64,000 nt of DNA from Clostridium vincentii (lineage in GTDB: Bacteria; Bacillota; Clostridia; Clostridiales; Clostridiaceae). The translations under genes and the position numbers were made by a program. How positions within the stretch are numbered: the first letter of the stretch is position 1; each line of letters starts with the position of its first letter. The stretch is taken from positions 1 to 64,000 of the forward strand of contig NZ_PVXQ01000010.1 of assembly GCF_002995745.1 (NCBI RefSeq), read 5' to 3'. Below are positions 18,422-26,904 of this stretch, one piece after another. Under the pieces are notes generated by a model. That model did no database searches, was not told the DNA's origin, and saw nothing but the letters and a program-made list of their open reading frames with translations.

Positions 18422-18449
18422 ATTATATCAAACTGGCTATAAGTGTCAA
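18422..18449 (-). promoter_or_regulatory. Sigma-A promoter of the aro operon
   Basis: TTGACA (18444-18449), 16 bases, then TATAAT (18422-18427) on the minus strand: both hexamers match consensus. Transcription would start near 18414, about 70 bases before the leader ORF, and just after the stop of cls. Confidence 0.85.
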
Positions 18450-18466
18450 TATATTTCTGCAAATTC

Positions 18467-19900
18467 TTATAGAATAGGAGCAATTAATCTCATTAACGAC
18501 TCTTTAATTTTAATTCCTATACCTCTATTGTGATATCCTTCCTTTGTTATTAATACAGAAAATTCTACATCTCTATAAAATTGCTCTTCCAAATTTTTAG
18601 CTATTCTATCATCAAATATAAAGGCATTTACTTCAAAATTTAATTTAAAGCTTCTAATATCCATGTTGGCAGTACCAATTGAAGATACTTGCCCATCTAC
18701 AACAATACTCTTAGCATGAATAAATCCGTTTCTATAGCTATATATTTTTACTCCAATATCTAGTAGCACACCAATATATGAGCTAGCTGCCCATTTCATG
18801 AAAATATGATCTGGATTTCCTGGTATTATTATTCTCACATCAACTCCTGATAAGGCAGATAACTTTAAAGCTTCAAGCATTGGCTCATCAGGTACAAAAT
18901 AAGGAGTTTCTAAATAGATTGTCCTTTTAGCATTGTTGATCATTTTTAAATAACCATGTTTTATATACTCTTCCTTATGATCCGGACCACTTGTAACTAT
19001 TTGTATACCCACATCACCATCTTCACATCTTTCTTGAGAATAGAATATAGAAAAGTCTTCTATATTTTCTCCTGATGCATAACACCAGTCAAGTAAAAAT
19101 CTATCAGTTAAATCCTTAATAGCAGATCCCTTAATCCTTATATGAGTATCTCTCCAAAAGCCAATCTTTTTATCTTGATTAATATATTCTTTTCCTACAT
19201 TAAAACCACCAGTATAAGCATATTCTCCATCTATTATAACCATTTTCCTATGGTTTCTATAGTTAATACGCGTATTAATATGAGGAAGTATTCCTGGAAA
19301 GAACATTTCAAATTTCCCGCCATTTTTAATTAATCTTTTCATTGATCTTTTAGTAATTGTATAAGATCCCATACTATCTACTAGAAATCTTACCTCTACT
19401 CCTTGGGCTGCTTTTTTTTCTAAAATCTTTATTATTTTCTTCCCAAGACTATCTCTTTTAAATATGTAATATTGTATATGGATGAATTTTTTTGCTTTTT
19501 CTAAATCTTTTATTAGATTTTCAAATTTATCTTCCCCATCATAGTAAATATCAACCTTATTTTTTTTAGTGTATTTACTTCCACAATGATTATAATTCAT
19601 TATCCTTAAGTCTGAAAATTCTCCAGAGTCATGTTCCCCTTCTTTTTCTTTAGAAGAATTCTTTGATTGCTCTCTTTTTTTCTCTTCATCTTTTACTATC
19701 TTTTTTTTAAATATTTTTTCTCTACTTAAATTCTGTCCAAGCAAAAGATATGCAACAGACCCTAATCCAGGTAGAATAATCATAATTAATAGCCATGCCC
19801 AAGTAGTTGATGAATCTTTTTTTTCTATAAATACTAAATAAAGACTTAGTAATACATTAATAACTACTATTATTACCCCTATAAGCAACCAAATATTCAT
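18467..19900 (-). CDS. cls: Cardiolipin synthase
   Basis: A phospholipase D-superfamily membrane enzyme of 477 residues that joins two phosphatidylglycerol molecules into cardiolipin. I use the ATG at 19898-19900, preceded by AAAGGAG; an earlier in-frame start (19927) has no such site. Two N-terminal membrane segments are followed by two HKD catalytic motifs: HRKMVIIDGEYAYTGG and HAKSIVVDGQVSSIGTANMD. A lysine-rich stretch (about residues 65-95) lies between the membrane part and the catalytic domain. It lies just upstream of the aro promoter, and I see no separate terminator between. Confidence 0.93.
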   Translation of the reverse strand: MNIWLLIGVIIVVINVLLSLYLVFIEKKDSSTTWAWLLIMIILPGLGSVAYLLLGQNLSREKIFKKKIVKDEEKKREQSKNSSKEKEGEHDSGEFSDLRIMNYNHCGSKYTKKNKVDIYYDGEDKFENLIKDLEKAKKFIHIQYYIFKRDSLGKKIIKILEKKAAQGVEVRFLVDSMGSYTITKRSMKRLIKNGGKFEMFFPGILPHINTRINYRNHRKMVIIDGEYAYTGGFNVGKEYINQDKKIGFWRDTHIRIKGSAIKDLTDRFLLDWCYASGENIEDFSIFYSQERCEDGDVGIQIVTSGPDHKEEYIKHGYLKMINNAKRTIYLETPYFVPDEPMLEALKLSALSGVDVRIIIPGNPDHIFMKWAASSYIGVLLDIGVKIYSYRNGFIHAKSIVVDGQVSSIGTANMDIRSFKLNFEVNAFIFDDRIAKNLEEQFYRDVEFSVLITKEGYHNRGIGIKIKESLMRLIAPIL

Positions 19901-20068
19901 TAATATTTCTCCTTTAAGCGAACGCATGTAAATTGGGTTTCATTACAACCTTTATAAGATTATATATTTTTTCTCCATAATAGGCAAATTTCTCTCTATA
20001 TAATATTGACTTATTTGTTAAAAAATTCTATTATTACATTATAACAATTTTTGGAAAGGAGTTAATAA

Positions 20069-21043
20069 ATGGATTTATTTTTTATTCTCTTTCTAATCAT
20101 TCTAGCAATAGTAGGAATAGTTCTCGAGGAAATAATTTTGCTTTATGAAAACAAAGATTCTAAAGCGCCTGGTATGCTTATTGAAGCTTCTAATGGTTCT
20201 CTCCATATTTTCTCTAAGGGTATTGGCAAAACTACCCTTGTTTTTACTTCTGGAACTGGTTGTGCTAGTCCTTATTATGATTTTTATAACTTACAGGAGA
20301 GCGTTTCCAAATTTACTAAAACAGCTTTATATGAACGTTATGGTTATGGATATAGTAATGATCTATCTCATGGTATACCGCTTGACAGCTTAGTTGATGA
20401 TATAAGGTTTGCATTAAAAAAAAGTGGACATACTCCCCCTTATATTTTCTTAGCTCATTCCATGGCAAGCATAGAAGTTTTACGTTACACACAAATGTAT
20501 CCAAATGAAGTTATGGGAATCATCTTAGAGGAGGGAGTAAACCCTGAAATAAAGGATACTATACCCTTACCAAATATACTAACTCTTCGCTCTATGCAAT
20601 TTCTAAAATTCATTGGACTACTTAGATTAGCATTTAAAATTCCTTTTTTTAAGAATCAAGTTATTACAGCAGCCTCTTCAAAAGAAATTATTAAGATTAA
20701 AACTAGACTCACTATAAAAAACTTTTGGAATGAAAATATGGTTTATGAGATGAAAAATTTCAAACGTAATTGCTCTACAGTTTTAAGCCATGGAACTAAC
20801 TTCAAAAATTTGCCTATTCAAATTCTTACAGCTGAGAATAGAAGAGCTTATTCAGATCCAGTAAATAAGATTTGGCTTCAGTCTCAAAAGAATATGCGTA
20901 ACTTTTCTACTAATACAGATCAAATAATTGTAGAAGGATCCGATCATTTTATCCATGATGATAATAATGATATTATTATCTCTGCGATAAAGTCTATCCT
21001 AAAGAACAAATTGACTGCACCACACTACCTTGAGAAGAGTTGA
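20069..21043 (+). CDS. Alpha/beta-hydrolase with N-terminal membrane segment
   Basis: A 324-residue protein with one hydrophobic segment (residues 2-24), then an alpha/beta-hydrolase fold. The oxyanion region is FTSGTG, the nucleophile elbow is AHSMAS (Ser near residue 131), a probable acidic residue lies near EEGVNPE or in the loop after strand 7, and the catalytic His is in GSDHFIHDD near the C-terminus. The substrate is unknown; lipases, esterases and peptidases share this layout. The last codons run into repeat copy A, which may have replaced the original 3' end. AAAGGAG precedes the ATG. Confidence 0.8.
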   Translation: MDLFFILFLIILAIVGIVLEEIILLYENKDSKAPGMLIEASNGSLHIFSKGIGKTTLVFTSGTGCASPYYDFYNLQESVSKFTKTALYERYGYGYSNDLSHGIPLDSLVDDIRFALKKSGHTPPYIFLAHSMASIEVLRYTQMYPNEVMGIILEEGVNPEIKDTIPLPNILTLRSMQFLKFIGLLRLAFKIPFFKNQVITAASSKEIIKIKTRLTIKNFWNENMVYEMKNFKRNCSTVLSHGTNFKNLPIQILTAENRRAYSDPVNKIWLQSQKNMRNFSTNTDQIIVEGSDHFIHDDNNDIIISAIKSILKNKLTAPHYLEKS

Positions 21044-21253
21044 GAGTTGACGCCTGAAAAGCGCCCCTTTGGGGAATTGATAATTGACAGTTGACACCCG
21101 AAGGGTGCACCTTACGGTGAGTTGAAAGTTATGGATAAAATAAAATCCTTAAAGGATTTTTTAAAATTACTCAAGAAAATCTGAAGGACACGAATCAAAG
21201 ATTCGTGTCTTTCAACTCCCAACTCTCAATTCTCAATTCTCAACTTTCAACTA
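21034..21253. repeat. Dispersed repeat element, copy A
   Basis: About 220 bases between two convergent genes. The left end carries AGTTGAGAGTTGA and the right end a run of heptads (TCAACTC, TCAATTC, TCAACTT), so the ends are inverted repeats. The inner part includes GAGTTGAAAGTTATGGATAAA and the 22-base palindrome-like core with arms GACACGAATC / GATTCGTGTC. Copy B at 50860-51095 shares these parts in the same order. No ORF is inside. Confidence 0.85.
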
Positions 21254-21286
21254 AACCTATTTGTATTGCCACTTTTCTATAAAAAA

Positions 21287-21320
21287 AATAAGGATAGAGC
21301 AATTATGCTCTATCCTTATT
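21287..21320 (-). terminator. Terminator of the rubrerythrin gene
   Basis: A 14-bp perfect stem (AATAAGGATAGAGC and complement) with a 6-base loop, 12 bases beyond the stop. On the minus strand it is followed by a T run. Confidence 0.85.
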
Positions 21321-21332
21321 TATATATATGTT

Positions 21333-21875
21333 TTATTTGAAATATCTAGTTAATAATCCAGCGAAAGCTTTTCCGTGTCTAGCTTCATCTTTACACATTT
21401 CATGTACTGTATCATGAATTGCGTCTAAGTTTAATTGTTTTGCAAGTGTAGCTAAATCCTTCTTACCTTGGCAAGCTCCATGTTCAGCAGCAACTCTCTT
21501 TTCTAAGTTTGTCTTAGTATCACCATCTACAACTTCACCTAATAACTCAGCGAATTTAGATGCATGATCTGCTTCTTCAAAAGCTATTCTCTTATAAGCT
21601 TCAGCAACTTCTGGGAAACCTTCTCTATCAGCTTGTCTTGACATAGCTAAATACATTCCAACTTCAGTACATTCTCCAGTAAAGTTAGCTCTTAATCCTT
21701 CTAAAATTCTTTGGTCAACACCTTTGGCAGTTCCAACATGATGTTCATCTGCAAAAATCATTTCTCCAGATTGTTCCATAAACTTATCTGATCCAACACC
21801 ACATACTGGACATTTCTCTGGTGCCTCTGTTCCCTCGTGAATATAACCACATACTGTACATACAAATTTCTTCAT
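21333..21875 (-). CDS. Reverse rubrerythrin (oxidative-stress peroxidase)
   Basis: A 180-residue protein with an N-terminal rubredoxin domain (two CxxC pairs: CTVCGY and CPVCG, residues 6-25) followed by a four-helix ferritin-like di-iron domain with [19 protein letters not shown] and DEARHG ligands. This order is opposite to classical rubrerythrin. Such proteins in clostridia reduce H2O2 and O2 with NADH through a reductase. The 5' region carries a promoter with a PerR-like palindrome in its spacer and a 14-bp triple repeat. AGGAGG precedes the ATG. Confidence 0.93.
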   Translation of the reverse strand: MKKFVCTVCGYIHEGTEAPEKCPVCGVGSDKFMEQSGEMIFADEHHVGTAKGVDQRILEGLRANFTGECTEVGMYLAMSRQADREGFPEVAEAYKRIAFEEADHASKFAELLGEVVDGDTKTNLEKRVAAEHGACQGKKDLATLAKQLNLDAIHDTVHEMCKDEARHGKAFAGLLTRYFK

Positions 21876-21944
21876 AATTAATAATCCTCCCCATAATTCA
21901 TAACTTTTTTATTGACTTCTATAATTTCATCTTTTTTTGAGTGT

Positions 21945-21986
21945 TACGTTTTTAGTACTACGTTTTTAGTACTACGTTTTTCACTA
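21945..21986. repeat. Tandem repeat, 3 x 14 bp, in the rubrerythrin 5' UTR
   Basis: Two exact copies of TACGTTTTTAGTAC and a third that diverges at its end lie between the promoter and the start codon of the rubrerythrin gene, so they are probably transcribed. Function unknown. Confidence 0.85.
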
Positions 21987-21994
21987 CAATATTT

Positions 21995-22023
21995 ATTATA
22001 TAATAATTATTATTAATTGTAAA
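21995..22023 (-). promoter_or_regulatory. Rubrerythrin promoter with PerR-like palindrome
   Basis: TTTACA (22018-22023), 17 bases, TATAAT (21995-22000) on the minus strand. The spacer contains the perfect palindrome TAATAATTATTA, which resembles Per boxes (TTATAATNATTATAA). Reverse rubrerythrins are PerR-repressed in Clostridium acetobutylicum, so an operator here is plausible. Bases from about 22024 to 22160 show nothing I can name. Confidence 0.65.
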
Positions 22024-22165
22024 GGTCTTTTAGAAGATTAATTGATTTATTTACGCCTTTAAATAACAATCTATGAAATTCTTTATCTAAGTCATAAAAT
22101 TCTACTTCCTTATTTTTCTTACAACTATAACTATGTAGCCTATTCTATAATACAGGGTAACCTGA

Positions 22166-22194
22166 TTGACTTTAGGCCCTTATAAATATATAAT
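22166..22194 (+). promoter_or_regulatory. Promoter of leuS
   Basis: TTGACT (22166-22171), 17 bases, TATAAT (22189-22194). Transcription should start near 22201, giving a 5' leader of about 160 bases. Confidence 0.85.
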
Positions 22195-22210
22195 TATTTA
22201 TATTATTAAT

Positions 22211-22325
22211 AACTATATATTTTGGCGTTGATATAGTTTTCAGTGAGGATATTACTATCCTAATAAGAGTGATATCACGGAAAAACATACCTTCGTCTCT
22301 TGATTTTTTAGAGATGAGGGTTTTT
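22211..22325 (+). ncRNA. Minimal T-box-like leader of leuS
   Basis: Three elements follow the promoter. First an 8-bp hairpin (AACTATAT/ATATAGTT, loop ATTTTGGCGTTG, 22211-22238). Second a 6-bp hairpin AGGATA/TATCCT (22246-22261) at the place of T-box stem III. Third a mutually exclusive pair: an antiterminator with A1 AAGAG:CTCTT, a 7-base bulge TGATATC (22270-22276) and A2 ACG:CGT; versus a terminator CCTTCGTCTCT/AGAGATGAGGG (22290-22320) with a T run. This is T-box geometry, but the canonical bulge is UGGNACC. The two changes (G3 to A and C6 to U) keep the potential 3-6 pair. A normal long stem I is absent because the promoter is too close. Confidence 0.6.
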
Positions 22326-22361
22326 ACTTTTTACAAACAATTTTAAGGAGGATTTTTTAAC

Positions 22362-24812
22362 ATGGGAAACTACGGAACTGCTGTTGATAAAAAGTGGCAA
22401 GAATTATGGGAGAAGAATGGTCTTTATAAATTCGATCCTAAAAATTTAGATAAGAAACTTTATACTCTTGAAATGTTCTCATACCCATCAGGAAGTCAGC
22501 TTCATGCTGGACACTGGTTTAACTATGGACCAGTTGACTCTTGGGCTAGAATGAAAAAGATGGAGGGATATAATATATTCCAACCAATGGGCTTCGATGC
22601 TTTTGGATTACCTGCAGAAAACTACGCTATAAAAACAGGCGTACATCCAAAAGACTCTACATATAAGAATATAGAAACTATGGAAAAACAACTAAGAGCT
22701 ATGGGTGCTATGTTCAATTGGGAAAATGAAGTTGTAACTTCAGACCCTAACTACTATAAATGGACTCAATGGTTATTCTTAAAACTTTTTGAGAAAGGTT
22801 TAGCCTATAGAAAGAAAGCACCAGTAAATTGGTGTCCATCATGTAATACAGTTCTTGCAAATGAGCAAGTTCTAGACGGAGTCTGTGAGAGATGTTCAAC
22901 TGAAGTTACTAAAAAAGAACTTACTCAATGGTTCTTTAAAATAACTGATTATGCAGATGAATTACTTGATAAATTAGATACTTTAGATTGGCCAGAAAAG
23001 ACAGTAGCTATGCAAAAGCATTGGATAGGTAAATCTACTGGAGTACAACTTACATTTAAAGTTAAAGATTCCGACCTAAGTTTTGATGTATTTACTACAA
23101 GAGTTGATACCTTAAATGGTGTTACCTATGTAGTTCTAGCTCCTGAAAACAAGCTAGTTGATAAATTCACCACTGATGAAAACAGATCAGCTATTGAAGA
23201 ATATAAAGAGATTTCAGCTAAACAATCTGAAATAGAAAGACAATCTATATCTAAGGAAAAGACAGGGGTATTTACCGGTTCTTATGCTGTAAATCCTATT
23301 AATGGCCGAGTAGTTCCAATATGGATTTCAGACTATGTACTTGCAACTTATGGTACTGGTGCTGTTATGGCAGTTCCTGCTCATGACGAAAGAGACTTCG
23401 CATTTGCTAAAAAGTTTAACCTTCCAATAGATCAGGTTATAACAAATAAAAAGGGCCACGAAGTTGAACTTCCTTACTGCGAATATGGAATGATGATTAA
23501 TTCTGGAGAATTTGATGGCTTAACTACAGAAGAAGGTAAAATTAAAGTTGTTGAAAAGTTAGCTGAAAATGATTTAGGATCTGAAAAAGTAAATTATAGA
23601 TTAAGAGACTGGTTAGTTTCAAGACAAAGATACTGGGGTGCACCAATTCCAATAGTTTATTGTGATAAATGTGGAATTGTACCAGTACCAGAAAAGGATC
23701 TTCCAGTTAAACTTCCCTATGATGTTGAATTTGCACCAGATGGTAAATCTCCTCTTGCTAAAAGTGAATATTTCGTAAATACGACTTGTCCTAAATGTGG
23801 ATGTCCAGCAAAAAGGGAAGTTGATACTTTAGATACCTTTGTATGTTCATCATGGTATTACTTAAGATACCCTGATAACAAAAATACTGAAAAACCTTTT
23901 GATACTGAACTAATAAATAAAATGCTTCCAGTTGATAAATATGTTGGAGGTCCTGAGCATGCTTGTATGCATCTTCTTTATGCAAGATTTGTCACTAAAG
24001 CATTAAGAGACATGGGATATTTGAACTTTGATGAACCCTTTAAATCTCTAACTCACCAAGGTCTTATTCTAGGGCCAGATGGCTTAAAAATGAGTAAATC
24101 TAAAGGGAATACAATATCACCTGATTCTTATATAAATCAATATGGTGCAGATGTATTTAGAATGTACTTAATGTTTGGGTTCTCATATACTGAAGGTGGA
24201 GCTTGGAGTGATGACGGAGTTAAATCTGTGTCAAGATTTGTAGATAGAATTGAACGCGCTCTTGAAATGGCAAATGCGGCAATTAAAGAAGGTAAAAACA
24301 ATAAATCTACTTTAGATAATGAAGAACAAGAATTAAACTTCTGGAGACACACTGCTATTAAGGGTGTTACTGAAGATGGAGATAAGATGCAATTTAACAC
24401 TGCCATTGCTAGAATGATGGAATTTGTTAATGCACTAACTAAATATATGCAAGAAGATGGTAAAAACCTAGACTTCTTAAAAGAAGTAGTTCTTGACTTT
24501 GTAAGATTACTTGCACCATTTGCTCCTCACTTTTGTGAAGAAGAATGGAATGCTATTGGTAACAACACCTCAGTATTTAATGAAAAATGGCCAATATTTG
24601 ATCCTACTGCTTTAATTAAAGATGAAGTAGAAATAGCTATTCAAGTTAATGGTAAGATTAAGAATAGAATTAATGTTTCATCTAACTTATCTGAAGAGGC
24701 TATAAAAGCTGCTGCTTTAGCAGACATAACAATTAAAGCTAGTACTGAAGGTAAAAATATAGTTAAGGTTATAGTAATTAAAGGACGTCTTGTTAATATA
24801 GTTGCTAAATAA
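22362..24812 (+). CDS. leuS: Leucyl-tRNA synthetase
   Basis: An 816-residue class I synthetase charging tRNA-Leu. The HIGH-type motif is HAGHW (near residue 48), the zinc-binding cysteines are CPSC...CERC, the CP1 editing domain with [15 protein letters not shown] is complete, and KMSKSKGN (near residue 570) binds ATP. AAGGAGG precedes the ATG. It is monocistronic, with a leader attenuator upstream and a strong terminator downstream. Confidence 0.97.
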   Translation: MGNYGTAVDKKWQELWEKNGLYKFDPKNLDKKLYTLEMFSYPSGSQLHAGHWFNYGPVDSWARMKKMEGYNIFQPMGFDAFGLPAENYAIKTGVHPKDSTYKNIETMEKQLRAMGAMFNWENEVVTSDPNYYKWTQWLFLKLFEKGLAYRKKAPVNWCPSCNTVLANEQVLDGVCERCSTEVTKKELTQWFFKITDYADELLDKLDTLDWPEKTVAMQKHWIGKSTGVQLTFKVKDSDLSFDVFTTRVDTLNGVTYVVLAPENKLVDKFTTDENRSAIEEYKEISAKQSEIERQSISKEKTGVFTGSYAVNPINGRVVPIWISDYVLATYGTGAVMAVPAHDERDFAFAKKFNLPIDQVITNKKGHEVELPYCEYGMMINSGEFDGLTTEEGKIKVVEKLAENDLGSEKVNYRLRDWLVSRQRYWGAPIPIVYCDKCGIVPVPEKDLPVKLPYDVEFAPDGKSPLAKSEYFVNTTCPKCGCPAKREVDTLDTFVCSSWYYLRYPDNKNTEKPFDTELINKMLPVDKYVGGPEHACMHLLYARFVTKALRDMGYLNFDEPFKSLTHQGLILGPDGLKMSKSKGNTISPDSYINQYGADVFRMYLMFGFSYTEGGAWSDDGVKSVSRFVDRIERALEMANAAIKEGKNNKSTLDNEEQELNFWRHTAIKGVTEDGDKMQFNTAIARMMEFVNALTKYMQEDGKNLDFLKEVVLDFVRLLAPFAPHFCEEEWNAIGNNTSVFNEKWPIFDPTALIKDEVEIAIQVNGKIKNRINVSSNLSEEAIKAAALADITIKASTEGKNIVKVIVIKGRLVNIVAK

Positions 24813-24830
24813 ATTTTTATACACAAAGAA

Positions 24831-24868
24831 AATCTCCAGAAATAAACATATTTCTGGAGATTTTTTTA
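24831..24868 (+). terminator. Terminator of leuS
   Basis: A 13-bp perfect stem (AATCTCCAGAAAT and complement) and seven T, 18 bases after the stop codon. Confidence 0.9.
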
Positions 24869-24879
24869 TTTACAATAAA

Positions 24880-25638
24880 TTACTCTTCTTCTTCATTTTC
24901 ATTAAAAATAACTTTAAAGGCTTCAAGAACCTCACTTACTAATTTTTCATCTAATTTCTTATAGTATTTTATATACCCTGAATCATCTAATCTATTTGAT
25001 ATCCTCTTACTCATATCCATCCACGGTTCCGGAAGATAAACCCAAACTATTTCATCATAACTACAACTTAAAAGAAAATGTTCAAGTCCAAAAAACAAAT
25101 ATTGTTCTATATTATGAATTTTGTTTAATTCAATATAGTCCTCCACTACCTTTAAGCTTAATTTATATTCATATATATCAGAAAAGAATAAGTCAAACTT
25201 CTCTCCTTTTACCTTAAAAGCATCTCCATGAATTATTTTTATCTTTTTGTTATTTTGAAAGTTACTATTATATAAATCTATTACATCTTGGCTAATTTCA
25301 TAGACTATAATTTCTTCAACCTCATCCTTTTTAGAAATTTCCTGAACAATATATCCTAATCCAAGTCCAACAATTCCAACCTTACCCTTGGCAAGCTTTA
25401 TAAATTCATAACTCCCTTGAATCTCCTTAGGGCATATTCTCATCCAAATTCTCTCTTCACCTACTAGTTCAGGAATTTCAGTGTTTACTTCCCCTTCTCT
25501 CTCATAAAGGTACCCATCTATAATTCCCTTTAGTCCATCTCTTTTCATGATTTTATATTTTCCTATTTCATTTACCTGGATTTGTGAACTATATTCTTTT
25601 ATTTTATCTATAATAAACTTTTCATCATATGGTTTCAT
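24880..25638 (-). CDS. SAM-dependent methyltransferase-like protein (spermidine-synthase fold)
   Basis: A 252-residue protein; the start at 25636-25638 follows CAAGGAG. The central part has the Rossmann signature GKVGIVGLGLGYIVQEI (near residues 92-108) and an acidic strand end (IIVYEIS) typical of methyltransferases and spermidine synthase-like proteins, then a second acidic loop (FDLFFSDIYEY). The C-terminus is acidic. No substrate motif can be named. It lies convergently with leuS and is not in an operon. Confidence 0.6.
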   Translation of the reverse strand: MKPYDEKFIIDKIKEYSSQIQVNEIGKYKIMKRDGLKGIIDGYLYEREGEVNTEIPELVGEERIWMRICPKEIQGSYEFIKLAKGKVGIVGLGLGYIVQEISKKDEVEEIIVYEISQDVIDLYNSNFQNNKKIKIIHGDAFKVKGEKFDLFFSDIYEYKLSLKVVEDYIELNKIHNIEQYLFFGLEHFLLSCSYDEIVWVYLPEPWMDMSKRISNRLDDSGYIKYYKKLDEKLVSEVLEAFKVIFNENEEEE

Positions 25639-25756
25639 ATTAAAATCTCCTTGTTTCAATTTAACTTAGCATAGTCCTTTTAATAAGGTATTAATCTATG
25701 TTCCATATTATTATACCCATAACAGCACTTCGTGGATAGACCCCTATAAAAACTTC

Positions 25757-25784
25757 TTGAAAATAAACTAGGGTGTGTTATACT
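25757..25784 (+). promoter_or_regulatory. Promoter of the HesB-like gene
   Basis: TTGAAA (25757-25762), 16 bases, TATACT (25779-25784), 36 bases before the start codon. Confidence 0.6.
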
Positions 25785-25819
25785 AAATTAAAATAATCTA
25801 TAAAAAGTAGGTGAGTTAA

Positions 25820-26149
25820 ATGAAAAATGTAACAATGAGTGAAGATGCTTATAATGAATTTAAAGCATTCTTAGATGAAAGTAAAGTTGAAGGTTATAAT
25901 ATAAGAATTAACTTTGCTGGACAGTCTTGCAGCGGTCCTGCTTTCAACATTTCTGTAAGTGAAGTCAAGGAAGATGATGTAACTGAAGTAATTAATGATA
26001 TTACTTTTATAATTGAAAAAAATCTAATTGATCAATTCGGTGGATTCTTAGTTCTTTCTGAGCAAGAGAATGAAGGAAAAGGTCTTTCATTGAAACCTTT
26101 AATCGAAACTGAAAGTAGTTGTGGTTCTTGTGGCGGTGGCTGTCACTAA
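25820..26149 (+). CDS. HesB/IscA-like protein with Cys-rich tail
   Basis: A 109-residue protein of the HesB-like family known in clostridia and related anaerobes. The segment FAGQSCSGPAF (about residues 32-42) corresponds to the family's first Cys site, where related proteins may carry selenocysteine; here it is a Cys codon. The C-terminus ends in CGSCGGGC, a likely metal or Fe-S binding tail. A role in iron-sulfur handling or redox is inferred from the family and not proven. It stands alone between a promoter and a terminator. Confidence 0.75.
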   Translation: MKNVTMSEDAYNEFKAFLDESKVEGYNIRINFAGQSCSGPAFNISVSEVKEDDVTEVINDITFIIEKNLIDQFGGFLVLSEQENEGKGLSLKPLIETESSCGSCGGGCH

Positions 26150-26159
26150 AACACTAAAA

Positions 26160-26187
26160 AAAGAGATGCTTATTGCATCTCTTTTTT
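26160..26187 (+). terminator. Terminator of the HesB-like gene
   Basis: Stem AAGAGATGC/GCATCTCTT with a 5-base loop and a run of T. The poly-A on its left lets it serve the convergent minus-strand gene as well. Confidence 0.85.
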
Positions 26188-26190
26188 ATG

Positions 26191-26835
26191 TTAAACTTTA
26201 AACTCCACATTTATATATTTCTCGTTAATTTCATTTATTCCTTCAAGTATATCAACCCAATAAAACCTTTTAATTATTTTGTCCTTTTTATCCTCGTCTA
26301 CAGCTCCATTTAACTCATTACTATAAAACTCTTTATAATAAGTATCTATTTCAATAGAAAGATTCTTCATTTGCTTAAATCTCTCCATTGCTTCAGGATT
26401 AATCTCTAACTTATTTGTCTTAGTTTCCATTTCTAAATACAATATTGCCTTTAAATATTCCTGTATCCTATAATTTACATCATTTAATAGAGTTTCATTA
26501 GTTTCTATCTTTTTAAACGAAAATCCTCTTTTCTCTTCTTTTTCATAAAAGGAATACTCATTCCATAAATCAATATAACTATCAGCTATAATATTATAAT
26601 TTTCATATAACTTTATTGCATCCTTATTACTAATAGTTCCGACTTCAATAGTTGAATTTAATAATTCTATATTACTCTCATTTCTACTTCTTATATCCTC
26701 TATATTATTATAAGATTTTACCCCTACTTTATATTTATATTTTATATTATCTATAGATGTAATTATATTAAATATTAGACTTATAAATAGTATTATCAGC
26801 ATTACTAAAGAATATGTTTTATGTTTTAATTGCAT
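26191..26835 (-). CDS. Single-pass membrane protein of unknown function
   Basis: A 214-residue protein starting at the ATG at 26833-26835 (GGGGGAG in front). One hydrophobic segment (about residues 8-28) anchors a Lys/Glu-rich, helical, probably extracytoplasmic domain. I recognise no family. It follows the DUF2201/VWA gene by 69 bases on the same strand without a visible terminator, so it may belong to the MoxR cassette. The conserved position needs comparison before a role is given. Confidence 0.65.
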   Translation of the reverse strand: MQLKHKTYSLVMLIILFISLIFNIITSIDNIKYKYKVGVKSYNNIEDIRSRNESNIELLNSTIEVGTISNKDAIKLYENYNIIADSYIDLWNEYSFYEKEEKRGFSFKKIETNETLLNDVNYRIQEYLKAILYLEMETKTNKLEINPEAMERFKQMKNLSIEIDTYYKEFYSNELNGAVDEDKKDKIIKRFYWVDILEGINEINEKYINVEFKV

Positions 26836-26904
26836 ATATATCTCCCCCAGATACCAATATATCATAACCAGATTCGCATTTCTACAAAAATCGACATCTA
26901 TAGC

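Noticed and set aside
18033-18466. T-box riboswitch in front of aroB
   Set aside because: No AGGGTGGNACCGCG-like core or close variant is present; the region is explained by promoter, leader ORF and terminator.
25820-26149. Selenoprotein reading of the HesB-like gene
   Set aside because: No in-frame TGA is present; the key position is a Cys codon.
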